DNA from: Anopheles merus
Taxonomy: Eukaryota > Arthropoda > Insecta > Diptera > Culicidae
Assembly: GCF_017562075.2 (NCBI RefSeq)
Contig: NC_054084.1
Span: forward strand, 34,429,397 to 34,493,396
Reading direction: 5' to 3'
Length of the DNA: 64,000 nucleotides
Shown here: piece after piece, positions 49,492 through 63,192 of the stretch
Position numbering within the stretch: the first letter of the stretch is position 1
How the letters are laid out: every line of letters begins with the position of its first letter
Translations under genes and position numbers: made by a program
Notes under the pieces: model-generated
What the model was told of the DNA's origin: nothing
The model's database searches: none
What the model saw: only the letters and a program-made list of their open reading frames with translations

Positions 49492-49922
49492 TAGATAGGG
49501 CTTTAGGGGACTCAAATCTCATTAAGTAGCTCAACAAGAAATGGTATAAAAATTACAAACTTTTTTAAAATAACATCAAATTCTGTTCGAAAAATAAGGA
49601 ATTTAATGTATTCATATAATCGTTTGATATTATTCAGCATTAAAAATTGGTTAGAATACATCAGGTTACACAATTAAGAAAAGATTAATTGTACAATGAA
49701 AAAAAACAATTAACTAAAGAAACAAACAATGGAGGACGGAACATGGTAGACTGTTACGTAATTAATAGAGATAAGCTACTTCAAGCATTAAAGTTTTTTT
49801 TGCGGTAAAGTAATACGATGTGATCAAATATTCTCATTTTTGTAAAACACGATTTTTGGCGTAATTAATGGGTGATCCCTACAAGCAAAAAGGAGTGATG
49901 CTCTGCTTACATCATATTGAAA

Positions 49923-49966
49923 CGCCTAAACGTATGCATGTCTTGAGTGTTGCATACCGTTAGGCG
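49923..49966. promoter_or_regulatory. TTGCATAC motif pair, opposed and closely spaced
   Basis: CGCCTAAACGTATGCA (49923-49938, minus orientation) and TTGCATACCGTTAGGCG (49950-49966, +). The GCATAC cores face each other across 11 bases, making an imperfect palindrome of about 44 bases. Both sites are strong. This is the tightest inward-facing pair in the window. Confidence 0.65.
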
Positions 49967-51672
49967 TAGCTTATCGCTGTTGAGTCATTTACCTCACAGT
50001 TGGGTTTTAAATTTTTCAAAAATAACCACATCTATTACTACTTTCAACAGCACCATGCACATCATCAAAAGCAAACTGAAACAAACTATTCATTGCACTT
50101 ATACCCGTTTTTGCTTTTAGTATTTTGCGCCCTAAAAGAAACAAGCTCATTGCTTTACCGCCGCTGGGTGTCCGTATCGCTCATTTGGATTAATTATAAA
50201 TCCAATCGCATAGCTCAAAGCACCAGCAAAGCTTCAAATAAAACCCCACATCGTTGCCACACCGATCCTTGTACAGCTGCACCGCTCCCTGTATCACGCT
50301 CGCATGCGTTTGAAGGGCGCGTGCAGTCCAAACTGTTGTTCCATAATTAATTACAACGCGCTGTACGGGCATGTATCGGTACTCATGTTTCATTGCCGCA
50401 GCAACAGCACCAGGCACCAGCCATCTACTAATCGGTTGTTAGTTTATTTGTTGATTCAAATTTAATGAAACTTCTAATGGGCAGGTGAAATTGAGCGTAT
50501 GGCCAAACGCGTGCCGCGTGCGATTCGGTTCCTGTTGCTTTCAATTTTCCGCCAGCGTGCCCGTTCGTGGTGGTTCCTCGCTGACCTTCCTCGCACGGGT
50601 CGTGGCCGGGGCTGGGTGAAGTTTTCATAAATTTATAAATTATGCATCCAGTGTACTGCTGCTTTGGTTTGGTTGCCTGAGGGACGAGCATTTGTTCCGC
50701 CAGCTTTTCAAACTTATTTCCGACTGGGGTAGACTCTCTCACTCTCTCTCTCTTTCTGTACCTGGGATATGCATATTGTATGAGCAGAGTTTAGCAAAAC
50801 AGTTGTCGGTGTTTAGTACGCCCGTTGTTTTGGATAAAACATGCATTCTTTGCCACGATGGATTAGCGATAGATGATCGGTTTGGTGTGTGTGATTGGTT
50901 ATTTGTGTGTCCCAAGCCCTTTAAACCACCCCAAACACCTTTTTACAGAGTCAACTTGCTAGTGAAGCTTCAACTCAAGCTATTTCTTCATCGTCGACCT
51001 TTACGGCACGCTTCCCCAGCACCAACACTAAATTCCAGGTAGAAAGGAAATGCAGCGCCACGCTTTAATTGTCCATCATTCCGGCAACGGTAATTTGATT
51101 AGCACTACCACTTTCCGAAACCGAATGCAATTTGCATTTAGCCGGGAATGCTCTTGCTCACGTTTCGTGCCAGCTCCGTCTCCACCGGAATGATTGGTAC
51201 AAGTATACGTGTGTGTGTGTGCGCTTATGCTGCAAACGTTCTCGAAGAAGCAAAGACCAACTTTTCCAATATACGTGCGCCAAGTACCCTCACATGCAGG
51301 GATCGAGCGCGGGGACATGTGGAATGTGCCCGTGCCCACTCATTTTGCGTGTGACGAAGTGGGTCCGTAATTTGTGTTGGCCAAACTTTCAGCACGTGCA
51401 GCAGACTCCAAGTTTCCGTTGCGCGCGGCAAAGTGGTACCTCACGCGGACAATCTTACTGTAAGAATATTAGTAGTGTGTTTCTTAATTCTTCACTCAAC
51501 TCTTACGCCGCTGTGAGCTTTGGGCACCGCATGGTGGTTTCCTAAGAAGCGGAAATGTACCTTTTATAAAAACCTGCTAACAAGCGCTTTTTGTTTTTGA
51601 GTTCAATTAAACAAATGCTAAGCAAAGACAATAGCCTAAATTTAGGCGTATTGTTACATATACATAACAAAC

Positions 51673-51800
51673 TGCCTGAAGGTATGCAATTTGACAAAAG
51701 TCAAACACATTGCGTCATTTTGAAGCATTTTTTTTAAACATGACAGCGCAATGCTAACCACTTAATTATTGATTAAATGCATGCGCCTAAAGGTATGCAA
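51673..51800 (-). promoter_or_regulatory. two TTGCATAC motifs in the same orientation
   Basis: TGCCTGAAGGTATGCAA (51673-51689) and GCGCCTAAAGGTATGCAA (51783-51800). Both have the exact core and both have GG at the variable centre. They lie in an AT-rich island. Confidence 0.6.
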
Positions 51801-52833
51801 TTGCTTACTTAACATACACATCACCTGTTTATGGGCTTATTATCGTTTCTACAGCATACGCATTTGTCACCTGGGACGACACACGACACCGCTCAAGAGG
51901 GTCGATGATCATGCTGGCGCGTGTTGCACGCGTTCCTACACCAAAGGTGATCCGAGTTGCCCTGTGGACGTGCCGTTACATGTCACCATTTCCTTACCAA
52001 CTGCAAATGGTCTAACTCTTCTGCCAACCCCCACCAGATTGTACACACACACACATACACATAATACAAAAGTTCGCTCTACGATGCATCGAAACACAAA
52101 AGTTCAATTTATTTCGTTAAAAGTTTCGTGATTGTTTCCGTTCGCAATAGATGCATTCTTCGTTGCAAAGCGCGGGCAAGAATGGACGAGATTTCTGTGC
52201 CATCAAGTGCAGAGTGTGATTGAAATCGCAATACAGTGCAAAGTTTGGTGTAGCGATTTGGTTCGAGCTGAGGGTGTAACTTGCTCCACGCCAATCAAAC
52301 TCTACGCCGAAACGTAGTTACTGAAACAATGGAGGGAGCGGCATTGGGATGGTGAAAATTGTGAGCTATATATTTTGATGCAATCCTTTAACAAAGGCGC
52401 TAGGAAGACAGGGAGCGAGGAGGAAGCCTTTGTCACAAAGCAGCAAACTCTTCAATCGAAGCGCGAAGAAATGCAATCAATCAAGAGAATGTACTTTCCT
52501 AGTGGCTGCTTTTTTGCTGCACTGCAGCTGCGACAATATCTGTTCGTAACGTCATTACATTTGCCCGGGCAGTGGATGGAGAGAAATGAATGTTTCTGAT
52601 TTGCAAATGAGATTGAGAAACGATTGAAATGGGATAACGAAGACTAGTGTAACAATTGTTTTTTTTGTTTTTGCTCAAGAACTATTTCCATGAATGTAGT
52701 GGAAGCAGTACAACGATGCAGTTGAAAGTACAATCCAGAAAGTTGTCACCACCGTGTGTGTCCAGATACTGGACGAATACATTTTTTCCACCCTTTCGTT
52801 CTGATTCTCTTAACCGAGGGAAGAAGCATCAAA

Positions 52834-53176
<343 letters not shown>

Positions 53177-53910
53177 GGAAGACATATCACCATTTAGAGA
53201 GCTGGAAAACTGGCACAAACAGCTCTATTCTGCTGCTGGTTGAGCACGAAATCAATGCTGCTTTCATTGATTTCCAACCCAATTGCCAATGGAATAACGT
53301 TTCGCAACCATTGATGGCAGATACTTACCCACTGGACCAGTTGTTGCCACAGCATGGCCGAGATGTGTCGATGTGGAACCGCAACGGGCACTGCTAGTGG
53401 TGGTGGTAGTGCTGGTGGTCATCGGTTGGTTCGGTTCGTTCGGCATGGTTTTGATGGCCAAACCACTCCTTTTGGTGCATATGTTTGCGGAAGGATGAAA
53501 TTGAGCACAACGAAAGCTCGGGAAACATTGTACTCGTCTTCTCCCCAATTCTGTTTGAACCTTGGAATGCACCGAACAAACGTACACATAATGAGATTAT
53601 TGAGCAGAAGGTTTTGTTGCAGGCGTGTTTATTCCCCACAGCGTCGGTTCAGTGTAGGGATTTGCATTCGGGATGGTGCCGGTGTGTACTGTACTGTACT
53701 GTACCAAACTTGTTTGTAGTTTGAAGAACAAGGGGCTTTTTTTTGGTTTGTCCATTAAGAGGTGAGCTTGTGTGGAGTTTGAAGCTAGTTGGAAACAGGT
53801 AGTGGCTTACTTCAAACTGAATTGTTTGTTGAGTTGTTTCCGTTGAGTTGAGCTTCGTATCCTGACGAATAGTGCAGCGTGCTGTCAAAAAGAACGCTAT
53901 GATGTGCAGT

Positions 53911-53926
53911 TTGCATAACTTTGGGC
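53911..53926 (+). promoter_or_regulatory. TTGCATAC-like motif, weak site
   Basis: TTGCATAACTTTGGGC, with one extra A in the core and GGGC instead of AGGC. Listed because of its setting among strong sites. Confidence 0.3.
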
Positions 53927-55609
53927 ATTTATATTCCATACACGATACTTTGCACGTACAAGGTAGAGGATAGCTAAAAAATTATACATGGAAGTATGAA
54001 CTAGGACGTAATATTACAAAAACATTCAGCTTTGATGTTTTCCGAATGGAACGTACGGACAAACTGACGGCCGATTGTCTACGACTAGATATGTGTTTGA
54101 AAAGTAACTCACATGGATTAAAAAGGGGGTTTCATCATCAAAAAGGTCACCTTCTCTACGGAAAAATATATAAAAACTTGATGAATTGAGTTAGTTCAAT
54201 TAACTAATCGAATGATGCTTTTTCCCTTCACAGCAAACACTTTACAGTTCCATCCATTTAACCATTTGTTTCGTTGTTTCTGCATGCAAAATACCTAAAA
54301 CAAAGCAAAAGAACAAAATTCACCCACATGTATCATTCCCTTTTCCAATACAAAACATGAATCAGTCAACGCTTCGGGCTTGTTGCATTGAACTCCATCA
54401 AAACGTTACCATCGCTGGCGAGGCCTGGGGAAACATGCACAGAGCGCACAGTGCCGCTAAGACTAAAAACAACATCGATTGAGCACAGAAAACATAAACT
54501 GCCGCGACGACAAAAACGCGCGATCGGCTGCCGAACGGCTGCAAATATGGCTCGTGTTTTGCGGTTCTGTGACCTGATCCTCGGAGGGATAATCCCCCAT
54601 GTGCCAGTGCAATCGGCTCAGGGCACGGGGCGCTCTGCAGTCTGCAATCAACTATTCATGCGAATGGTACTCCGCACGAAAAGCAATGCCGAAGCTGGGG
54701 TATTGGGAAAAAAAATCCCACCAGCAGTAGGCAGTCGTGAGAGAGAGCGTTCCATGTACGGGCCGCTTCCATGAATCGCTCACGGGCTACCGATGACAGT
54801 GTGGTCGCGCAAATGAAAATGGCCAGCAGGGAAAATATGGCGGGAAGAAACGGGGGGGGTGCTATTGGAAAACAAGACCTTCTCCCACCGACTCTCCCAC
54901 AGTTCATAGTTGTGGCCTCGTTTGCTAATTGTTTGAAAGCACAATCAACTACCGCGCGCACCAAACATGTCGCTTGGCTCTCTTTTTTTCTTTTCATAGT
55001 GCCGTGATCGAAAAAGGGAACTCTTTTTTGTGCTGTTGTTGTTATAATACTGCATCCCCTGCTTGGCCAGTGGTTGGGTGTGGTTGCGTTGTGTGGTGCC
55101 AATGCATAATCTATGCCCTTGTTGAAGCGTGCGGGGCACGAAATATTTGTCACACAACACGGCGACGATATGCAGGACGAAAGGCAAGAGGAAAAAATCA
55201 TCTCCAAATCAGATTTATTCGTTGTCGGTTGGTTACGTGCATAGCAGCGTTATTCGTGCTCGATGCGGCAGTAGCGATGCTGCTAGTTTGAAGTGTATGT
55301 CCTCACGTCTGGATGGTGGCTTGAGCAGGGAATAGTATAGTGTGTCCATAGAGAGAAGCGAACGTGGAACGTGGTTGGGATTTGGGATGGATGCAAACGG
55401 ATCCGTGCTGAGTTGTACATATGGCAGTAAAACATACAGATTAAGGTTTACTTTTGGTTGGATAATCTGAGTCAATATACAGACCATAGCAAAGAAATGT
55501 GTCAAATAAATATCAAAAACATAGTTTTGGTGGAGAAACTGTAAATATTGTTTTGGTAGAAGGTTTGTTGAACATTTTCTATAGTTTCAAGCAATATTTG
55601 TCACGTGCA

Positions 55610-55628
55610 TTGCATACCTTTAGGCGCA
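55610..55628 (+). promoter_or_regulatory. TTGCATAC motif, strong site
   Basis: TTGCATACCTTTAGGCGCA, a full match to the consensus including the final GCA. Confidence 0.6.
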
Positions 55629-57594
55629 TTCAATTAGTTTGGCACCAAAATTTCCCAAGTTACACATTGTTTTCGTTATTTTTTCCATTAAACACTCTTC
55701 TTACACTATAACTCACTCAAAAGTACTCTTCACGACATCGGCACACTAACCACATCGGCCTCAAGATGAACAGTGTGTGCGCCCTCCAACAGAAATGGAT
55801 GTCACAAGGGCAGCAGCACGTAGCAACGCTCCGGGAGAGCAATCATAATATTATGGATTATTGCCGGTACTTAACATCAAACCGTGAGCCGTTGCCCGCT
55901 CTCTGGCCGGCGATGCAACTGGTGCAATGAGCTAACCAGCGACGCGACCCCTTGAGCTGACCGTTTGAAGTGGTCACGTTTGCAGCAGAATGGGTGATCC
56001 GGTAATGCAGTGATGCAGTCGTCACCGTACCTGCCGCCGTACGTGTGACGGTGCTGGTTCAGCACACATCGCAACAGCGTGCGATGAACTGCACTGGACC
56101 CGGTATCGTGCAACAGCTTCCAGCAGCAGCCACACCGAATGCAATGAATTGTGTTACTTTGAAAACGCGAGTTTCATAAATTACGTTATGAGTGTCCATT
56201 CCGTTCCACCGCGAGTGCACGAGTGATTGCACACACTTCGCTTTCTGGATAGTTATTACTAGATTGGAACGGGTTCCAGTCATTCCCCGGTCCGCACGCT
56301 AAGTAAATAGTCAACTTTTAATGGAAGAGAAACTGCTCGGGAAAGCGAAAAAGTTTAATTACCATTTGGCACACTGGAGAACGCAATCGTTCGTGTTTGT
56401 GATGTTTTTTCCCTTCATACAGTCATGTGAAGGGAAGCATACAAATTAAAAATGGGTAACTAGTTGAAGCCAATTTGTTCCTTGCTTCTCTTTCATAAAC
56501 TCACTTTTTGTTGTGTTTTGTTTGCAGTGAAGTGCACAATGTTTGATTTTTTTGCTCAAACTTTTCCATTTTTATTTAACTTCACGTGAAAAGATGCTTC
56601 AATGTGTATGCTCAGACAAAAAAACAAACTCGATTAAAAAATTCCCTCCCACTTCCATCCACCTAGTAATTGATTACACCAATTCATTGCTGCTGAAAGA
56701 ACCAAATATCTTGCGCGATTGGTAGTGTGCAATCAATAAGTCAGCTCGAGCGAAAATCCCACCACCAATTGTTGGAATATATTGTAATCTTCTTTTATAA
56801 CCGACGAGCAAAAGACGAAACCTCTCTGCAGGACTTCCCCCGGAATGCATCGGAATGCTTGTTGGTATGGCGTGGCGTTTGTGTTTGTGTGTCGGCCCTA
56901 TGTGAGTGCAGCGTTTGCCGAATCGACAATGCCGTACGCTCGATTGGAATTCCAATTGATGTCGGAATAGTTTTTCGGCGTCTGATCCGCTTCCATTTTG
57001 GGCAGGAAAGGCAACGAAAAAGAGCAGTGAGCGAAACTTACGAGGCCATTGCACTGCAATGGCTGCAACCTGGCAGTGAGAGAATTGTGAAGAAATCACA
57101 CACACAAAAAATGAAAGAAAAACGAAAAACAAAACAAAAAAGGCAAGAGCCCAAATGGTTGCACAAATTGCAGGTTGCAGTCACCGTGTCTTTGCTTTAT
57201 TCAATCTTTCTACGAGCACGTGGCTCGTAATTTTTAAATTTAAACCCATCAAAGAACGTTTCTTCTTTGGACTCTTTTTTTTAATGCGTTACAGAGCATT
57301 GTTCCCACATTTGTAGGGGTTGATGGTGGTAGACAGGGATTTTACTCATTTATCATTACCAAAACGCTGCAGTAGCACAAAACGTATTATAATCCCTTAG
57401 AAGTGCATTCGTGAAGGGTTCCCTTTTTGTTTTGTAGCATTTTCTGAGTTTTCTGTGCTTTTTGATCAAGTGATGCGGAAAATAGTTTCAGAGCGAAAGT
57501 ATTAACTTCTTTTTCTGAAGTCAGTAAATGTTTCAGACAATTATAGCAGTTTTAAGGGCGTAGTAAAGATCTAAAAATTGAACAATACTATAGA

Positions 57595-57651
57595 TTGCAT
57601 ACATTTCGGCGTTTTTATATCTTCATTTTAATTTACGCCTAAAAGTACGCA
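57595..57651. promoter_or_regulatory. TTGCATAC motif pair, opposed orientation
   Basis: TTGCATACATTTCGGCG (57595-57611, +) and ACGCCTAAAAGTACGCA (57635-57651, minus orientation), 23 bases apart in an AT-rich island. The second has one core substitution (TACGCA). Confidence 0.6.
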
Positions 57652-58270
57652 TTTGTTGATGCATAATGGTTTTATTTCAATATTTGTTACATTTTATACA
57701 GTTCATTGTCAAGCCATAGGCATCAACGGGTCATTTTACGATCTTACCGTCGTCAAGCAGCTTTGGTGAAGAGTGCTTTTAAGAGAGAAAACGGAAACTA
57801 AAACTGAAAAAGCAAATATAACCCCATTCCGTACACAAACTCTCAGACACACATACACACATACACTCGACCGCTAAAATCTTCAAATATTGCAAGCTTT
57901 TCTTTTGTTTCCAAAGTAAAGTAATTTCATTTCTGGCCGTGGTTTCCCACTCTTCTTCTGTCCGGCTTCAGTACTTTGCCCGTTTTTTTTTGGCCGCCTC
58001 TCAGCCGTGAGCGTTCAACCGCCCGCCAGCATGGGCGACCGCGTGCATTGGATGGAAAGAAAAGAGCAATTAATAGATACTGACTGAGGTCGGGACGCGT
58101 TTTTTCACAGCTGAGCTGGCAGCGAAGAGTTTTGCAGGAAATTGCCGAGCGCAGGGAACGGAGCGTTGGGGTGGCTCTTTATGTGCTTTTCAATTTTACG
58201 TTTCTGTGCCTTCGTGTCTATGCTTTTCTCGTGAATGGGGAAAATGGTAAGAAAAAGTGAATGTGAAGAC

Positions 58271-58312
58271 AGAGCGAGAGAGAGAGAGAGAGAAAGAGCG
58301 AGAGAGAGAGAT

Positions 58313-58360
<48 letters not shown>
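58271..58360. repeat. (GA)n microsatellite
   Basis: About 90 bases of GA dinucleotide with several short interruptions in the first half and none in the last 38 bases. Confidence 0.93.
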
Positions 58361-58361
<1 letters not shown>

Positions 58362-61300
58362 AACTGAACTTATTTCCACCAGCTTTAAGTACAATTAACT
58401 GTTCCCGCCGGAAGCCAATCACTGGCGAAGGCTGTACCGTGTAGCGTAATAGAATGAAGGGAGAGAAAAAAAAACGAACTGCACTTCTACTGCAGTATTT
58501 AAATGAGCACATCTGTTCCTGGTTGAAGGTATTTTTCTTCCCCTCCTTCTCCTTAAACCTTGACATGGCTAATGTAAATACTTTGCTCAACACAAAACAC
58601 TGAGACGATGGCGTAAGAGAGGGTGGTAAAATGTTTGAAATATGAATGATTCATATACGATGACCCTGAAGGACAGCAGACAAATTTGGAATTCATTGTG
58701 AGCAGTGAAAGAAATTTTGATTGGCCTGGCTTAACGACGTACCTGAGCACGTACTGCTTAAATCGTTCTCTTATCGTTTAGGAAAACGATAACGCAAACA
58801 AAAAGCTGCTCCAATTCCCTTTACAGGAGCAAATAATTCAACTAGCCATTTGGTTGCACAGCAGTTGCACTGTCTAAACTCGGAGCGGTTTGTTTGATGC
58901 CTTCAACTACTCAACACAACATGTCTCGAGCAGTTTTTCGGTCAGCAAGCAGTACAAATTTCAAATTAATGTTATCTAGCACGTTGTCTAAAAAGAACAC
59001 ACAAAAAACTCCAATTCTCGTCCACCCGTCCGCAAGAAAGGGACGATCCACAGTGAATGTAATCAGCAACTCAACAAGTGACTTCTAAAGGATTTGCATA
59101 CGGCACTGCCATGCAAGACGTCACGATGGCTGTCATGGTACCACTCGAACCGTTCGAGGGCGAAGAAGGCCAACGCCACGGTCGAGAGTGCGTCAGAATC
59201 AGAATGAAAGCTTTTCCACTTCTGCCCATCACCCGGTCTCACATGCTGCTGCTGGTGGTTGTTTTGTGAAGGCGTCAGCCATGTACGGACGGTTCGGACG
59301 GTGTGCCGGCCTTTGAAGGACATTGTTGTCACTTTAGCATAAATAACTGGAGCTGAAGAAGAGCCCATATCAGCTTCGATGCCACAGAAAGCGTATACTT
59401 TCATGCATCCATACGCTGCCACACAATGGCATGGGACACACGCGCTGCACTTCACAAACAAAAGGAGAACGCTTTGTGGGACCTTTGTGCTTCACCAACT
59501 TCTTCAAGATGGTACGCGTCATTACAGTACTTCCGGGCGTCTTTTGCACACTACATGGTTCTAGTGCAAGCTAATCTTGGCTGAAATGGCAAAACCACAA
59601 TATGCGATGCGTACAGTGGAACGGTAACATTGTCTCATAAAGATTCAATACAGTGCAACCTTTTGGAAGGCGAGCTGGGTGAATGGCAATCTAAATGGAT
59701 CTTCTAATCGATTTAATTTCTCATCGCAATCTTCGGGCGAGTCACTCTTTCATGCCGTTCCAATCAATCGATTTTAATCGCTTCTTGAAATGGAAATACG
59801 TTCGACCTTACTTCAATGCGCTTAGTCGTGTGGGTTGTGGTGGGCCGAGGTCCCGGGACTGGAAAAGTCAAGTCATTTGCTTTTTAAATTATTACCAATA
59901 AACACATCCTTTCCATTTGTGGGCATGTCGCCCTGCCGTGGCCTAGATACGGCTGGTAGTGTAGGTTGTGAGCAAAGGAGTAGGGTGTGCTACAGTGGGA
60001 CTGCTTGCATAAATTACTCAAATCTCCTCTCATAGCGCACCAGAACACACCACATCTGGGGAGATGCTGTGATGTGCAGTAGAAGTTTCCCTGATTTAGC
60101 AATGAACATAGTTCATTGTCGATGAATGACTGCTTCGTGCAATGAACGCAATTCATCCGAAGTGTTCGCAGCGTTCATTCGCGGTACATCCTTCCACCTC
60201 CACGGTGAAGCAGTTCATTTGCCACAGCGCTTGAAAGGACACGATGGGAAAACAGTTTTATGTTTCAGATTTTACGACACATGACCTCATGTTTGCTTGA
60301 TACTGCTTTCCTTTTTATGAACTGCTTACTCCCTCGCTCGACACTCGGCTAGGATTGCTTTCTTCCCCAGTTCATGTCCGAGTGCACAGCGGAGTCAACA
60401 GGACCGGCACACTATACGAAGAAAATGGCAATAATCGAGCTAATTAACGCTTTCTTGGGGTGAAGCTCGAATTAGATCATCCTTCTTCACGGGCGTGCTT
60501 GCAGCTACGGATTACCATTTTTTTCGCCCTGTCCTGCCCATTTCCAACAGCTGCCAGCTGTTAATTGAACATCTTGTCAACACCGTCGTACCGTGCCTGC
60601 GGGAGGTTTTTTGCTCCTATCCCTTTTCGTCCCCGTGCTACACGAAATTGATTTAATTAAGAAGAATAAGATTCAAATTGGATTCACTGTTTGATGCAAC
60701 CGCACTGGCGGGTTGCCCTTGTTATCCTATTGGATTCCAATCGAAGCGCTCTTCTTCCCTCTCTGTATCTGATTCTGTGCGTGTTTACGTTGGATGTGGG
60801 TCATGGCATGCTGGTAATATTTTCCCCCAACGATTCTCCAGGGCAACAAGATCGTGTTGCAGTATAAAGCGAAACCAACTCTCCCTCTCCCTATCCAACG
60901 GCCACAAGCGAGTCGGCCACACCGGGCGACAGGCCACAGACAGACCAGACAGACAGACAGGGCGGATAAAGTCAACCTTCTGGCGCCGACATGGCGTCAA
61001 CAGTGTGGTTTGAAGAAAGAATCCACCCCATCTGACGGGGTGGAAGAAAATCATCACAAACACGAACGCCTCACTCGCTGCACCGCTGTTGGTTGGGTGG
61101 GGCAGGATATCTCTTCTGTTTTTTTTTTGTTTTTAGCTGCTGCTGTTGTGGGTGTACGGTGACAACCGCTTGCACCCTTTTGCTGACTGGCGACTGGGCG
61201 GAAGGCCTCGAAAGTGTAAAAAGCCTCGCCAAAAGCGGGTTTCAGGGCGCCTCCACCATCAACGGGCAGGGTGACAGAACGAATATGAATGATAGCTGTT

Positions 61301-61806
61301 TGCGGCCGGTTGACACTTTGATATCCCGTGGTATCGTGGGTGTTCTTTTTTCCAGTGTTTGGTTTTTTTGTTGCTGTTGCTTCTTCTTCGCCGCAATCAC
61401 TCTTCAACCGGCTGCGGCTTATCATCGTCCGCACTGTGCTCGGGGGAAATCGGAGACCGCAATGTGTTGGGGAGAGAGAGAGAGAGATCACTTGTTGTAA
61501 AGGGTGATTGATGTGGGAAGGGGGGACACGTTGTAAAAAAAAAGATAGGCAGGGTGTGCTACGGTGGTTGGAAAAGGCAAACACAAGAACAAAAAACGAT
61601 TTGGCTAGAAACTCAACGTGTTTTACGCAGGCGAAACGATTCTGGCGTCTTTTTTATTCGATTTGATTTATGTGTTATGTGAAACAAACCACCATTAGTT
61701 AGGAATTTTATTACTATCCGTCAGTAATCATGTGAACTCCCCTAGCCACTCACATTAAAATAAATCAAATCCTTTAAAAATCCACGAAACATGCATGGAA
61801 CAGAAA

Positions 61807-61824
61807 ACGCCTAAAGGTATGCAA
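61807..61824 (-). promoter_or_regulatory. TTGCATAC motif, strong site
   Basis: ACGCCTAAAGGTATGCAA, an exact core with a full GGCG half. Confidence 0.6.
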
Positions 61825-62295
61825 TACATTTGATTTGTTTATGATTGGATGACGTTGGCTTTTTAACCTATTTTAACTTATTGTTCAAATCTTGCAAAGA
61901 TAAACACAGACACAAAACAATGGAAAAAATAACATCTGCGAAAACCCCTGCAAAGGAATGATAATCATCTTTTCCCACCATGAACAAGCGTAGCGAACCA
62001 TTGCTTCTTACACCATATTCCTTCGCTAGCAATCCTACTCTTTGTTGCACAGAGTGACTGTGCCGTTTTCCCGCTCACACAGAGTGTGGCGTCATTTATG
62101 TAATTCCAAAAATTCTTTCATCCTTTCGTTCGTCAAATAGTGACATCACTCATCAAATCGGACAAAGCGCTCTGTGATTGCTAGAGCTGCAGCGTTGGAA
62201 TGTCGGACGGTGTACGATGTGATTTCCCGGTTGGTTGAATCGATTTTTGTGGCTGCATTTGTGGCCGTTAATCAAAAGAGGATATAAGCACATAT

Positions 62296-62298
<3 letters not shown>

Positions 62299-62333
<35 letters not shown>
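62299..62333. repeat. (CA)n microsatellite
   Basis: About 35 bases of CA dinucleotide after a CATATA lead-in. Confidence 0.93.
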
Positions 62334-62335
<2 letters not shown>

Positions 62336-63192
62336 GTCCACCCAAAACCTCCCACCGCAAAGGAGTTATGAGAACGTGCCCTGAATGCGCGTACAAACAC
62401 ACGATTACAAACATCCGATTGGAGCGTTTTTAGATAGCTATTCTCATTTGCTCCCTCCCTGCAGGGTGCGGCTTGTATTATGGGGAAATATTTATCAAAG
62501 CAAACAGTTCCCCTCTCCCCCAATACGCTGCCCGAGAATCGTGCCTTTTTTCCATCGTGACCATCGACGGTCGACGCAGCACAGTAATGGTTGGGTGATT
62601 GGGATGAGCAGTTTGTTTTTGCACTGCTGTAAAATTAATTTCCCACGAGCACAGTATGGTCAGATTGTGGTGGTGGTGGTGGCTATAACGATCTCCGTTG
62701 GCCTGTGTCCCTGGTTTAGAACGCGGCACGCAGTGTGCGCTTAGAAGGTGAAGCAGGAGCCAGTGGGCACGGAGGTGGTTTTATCAGTGAACTTCCAATT
62801 AATTATAGTTAAACAGTGGTTGTTCCCGGTTGCCCACGCAGCCAGCCCCGGTAACTGCGAAGGAGCGGTTTGGTTGAATTTGCTCAAGCGTACTGCTTCC
62901 CACGGACCCGCACCCGGAGCGATGGGGCTTTCGCTGACGCTTCATTGGCACGTTTGGCCCGGCCCTCACGAGAGATTCCCGCAAGATCGGGCACCATTAT
63001 TGACGTTATCGGACATCATCACGGGTACAGCTCCTCCACCACCAGCAGCAGCATTGGCGGAAGGCGGTTCAGGCGGTATTTTTCTAGCCTCATTCAAATA
63101 CACACCATTCTAGCACGCTCTGAAAGAGAGACAGAGAGACAAAGAGCACCAGCAAGCGAGAGAATGACACTGAAGGGCGCAAAGCACACTGT

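Noticed and set aside
51634..51647. GCCTAAATTTAGGC as another motif site
   Set aside because: It has the TTTAGGC half on both strands but lacks the TGCATAC core, so it was not counted.
59094..59103. TTTGCATACGG and GAGTATGCAAAC (near 12911) as full motif sites
   Set aside because: They have the exact octamer but no AGGCG half, so they were included only in the octamer count.
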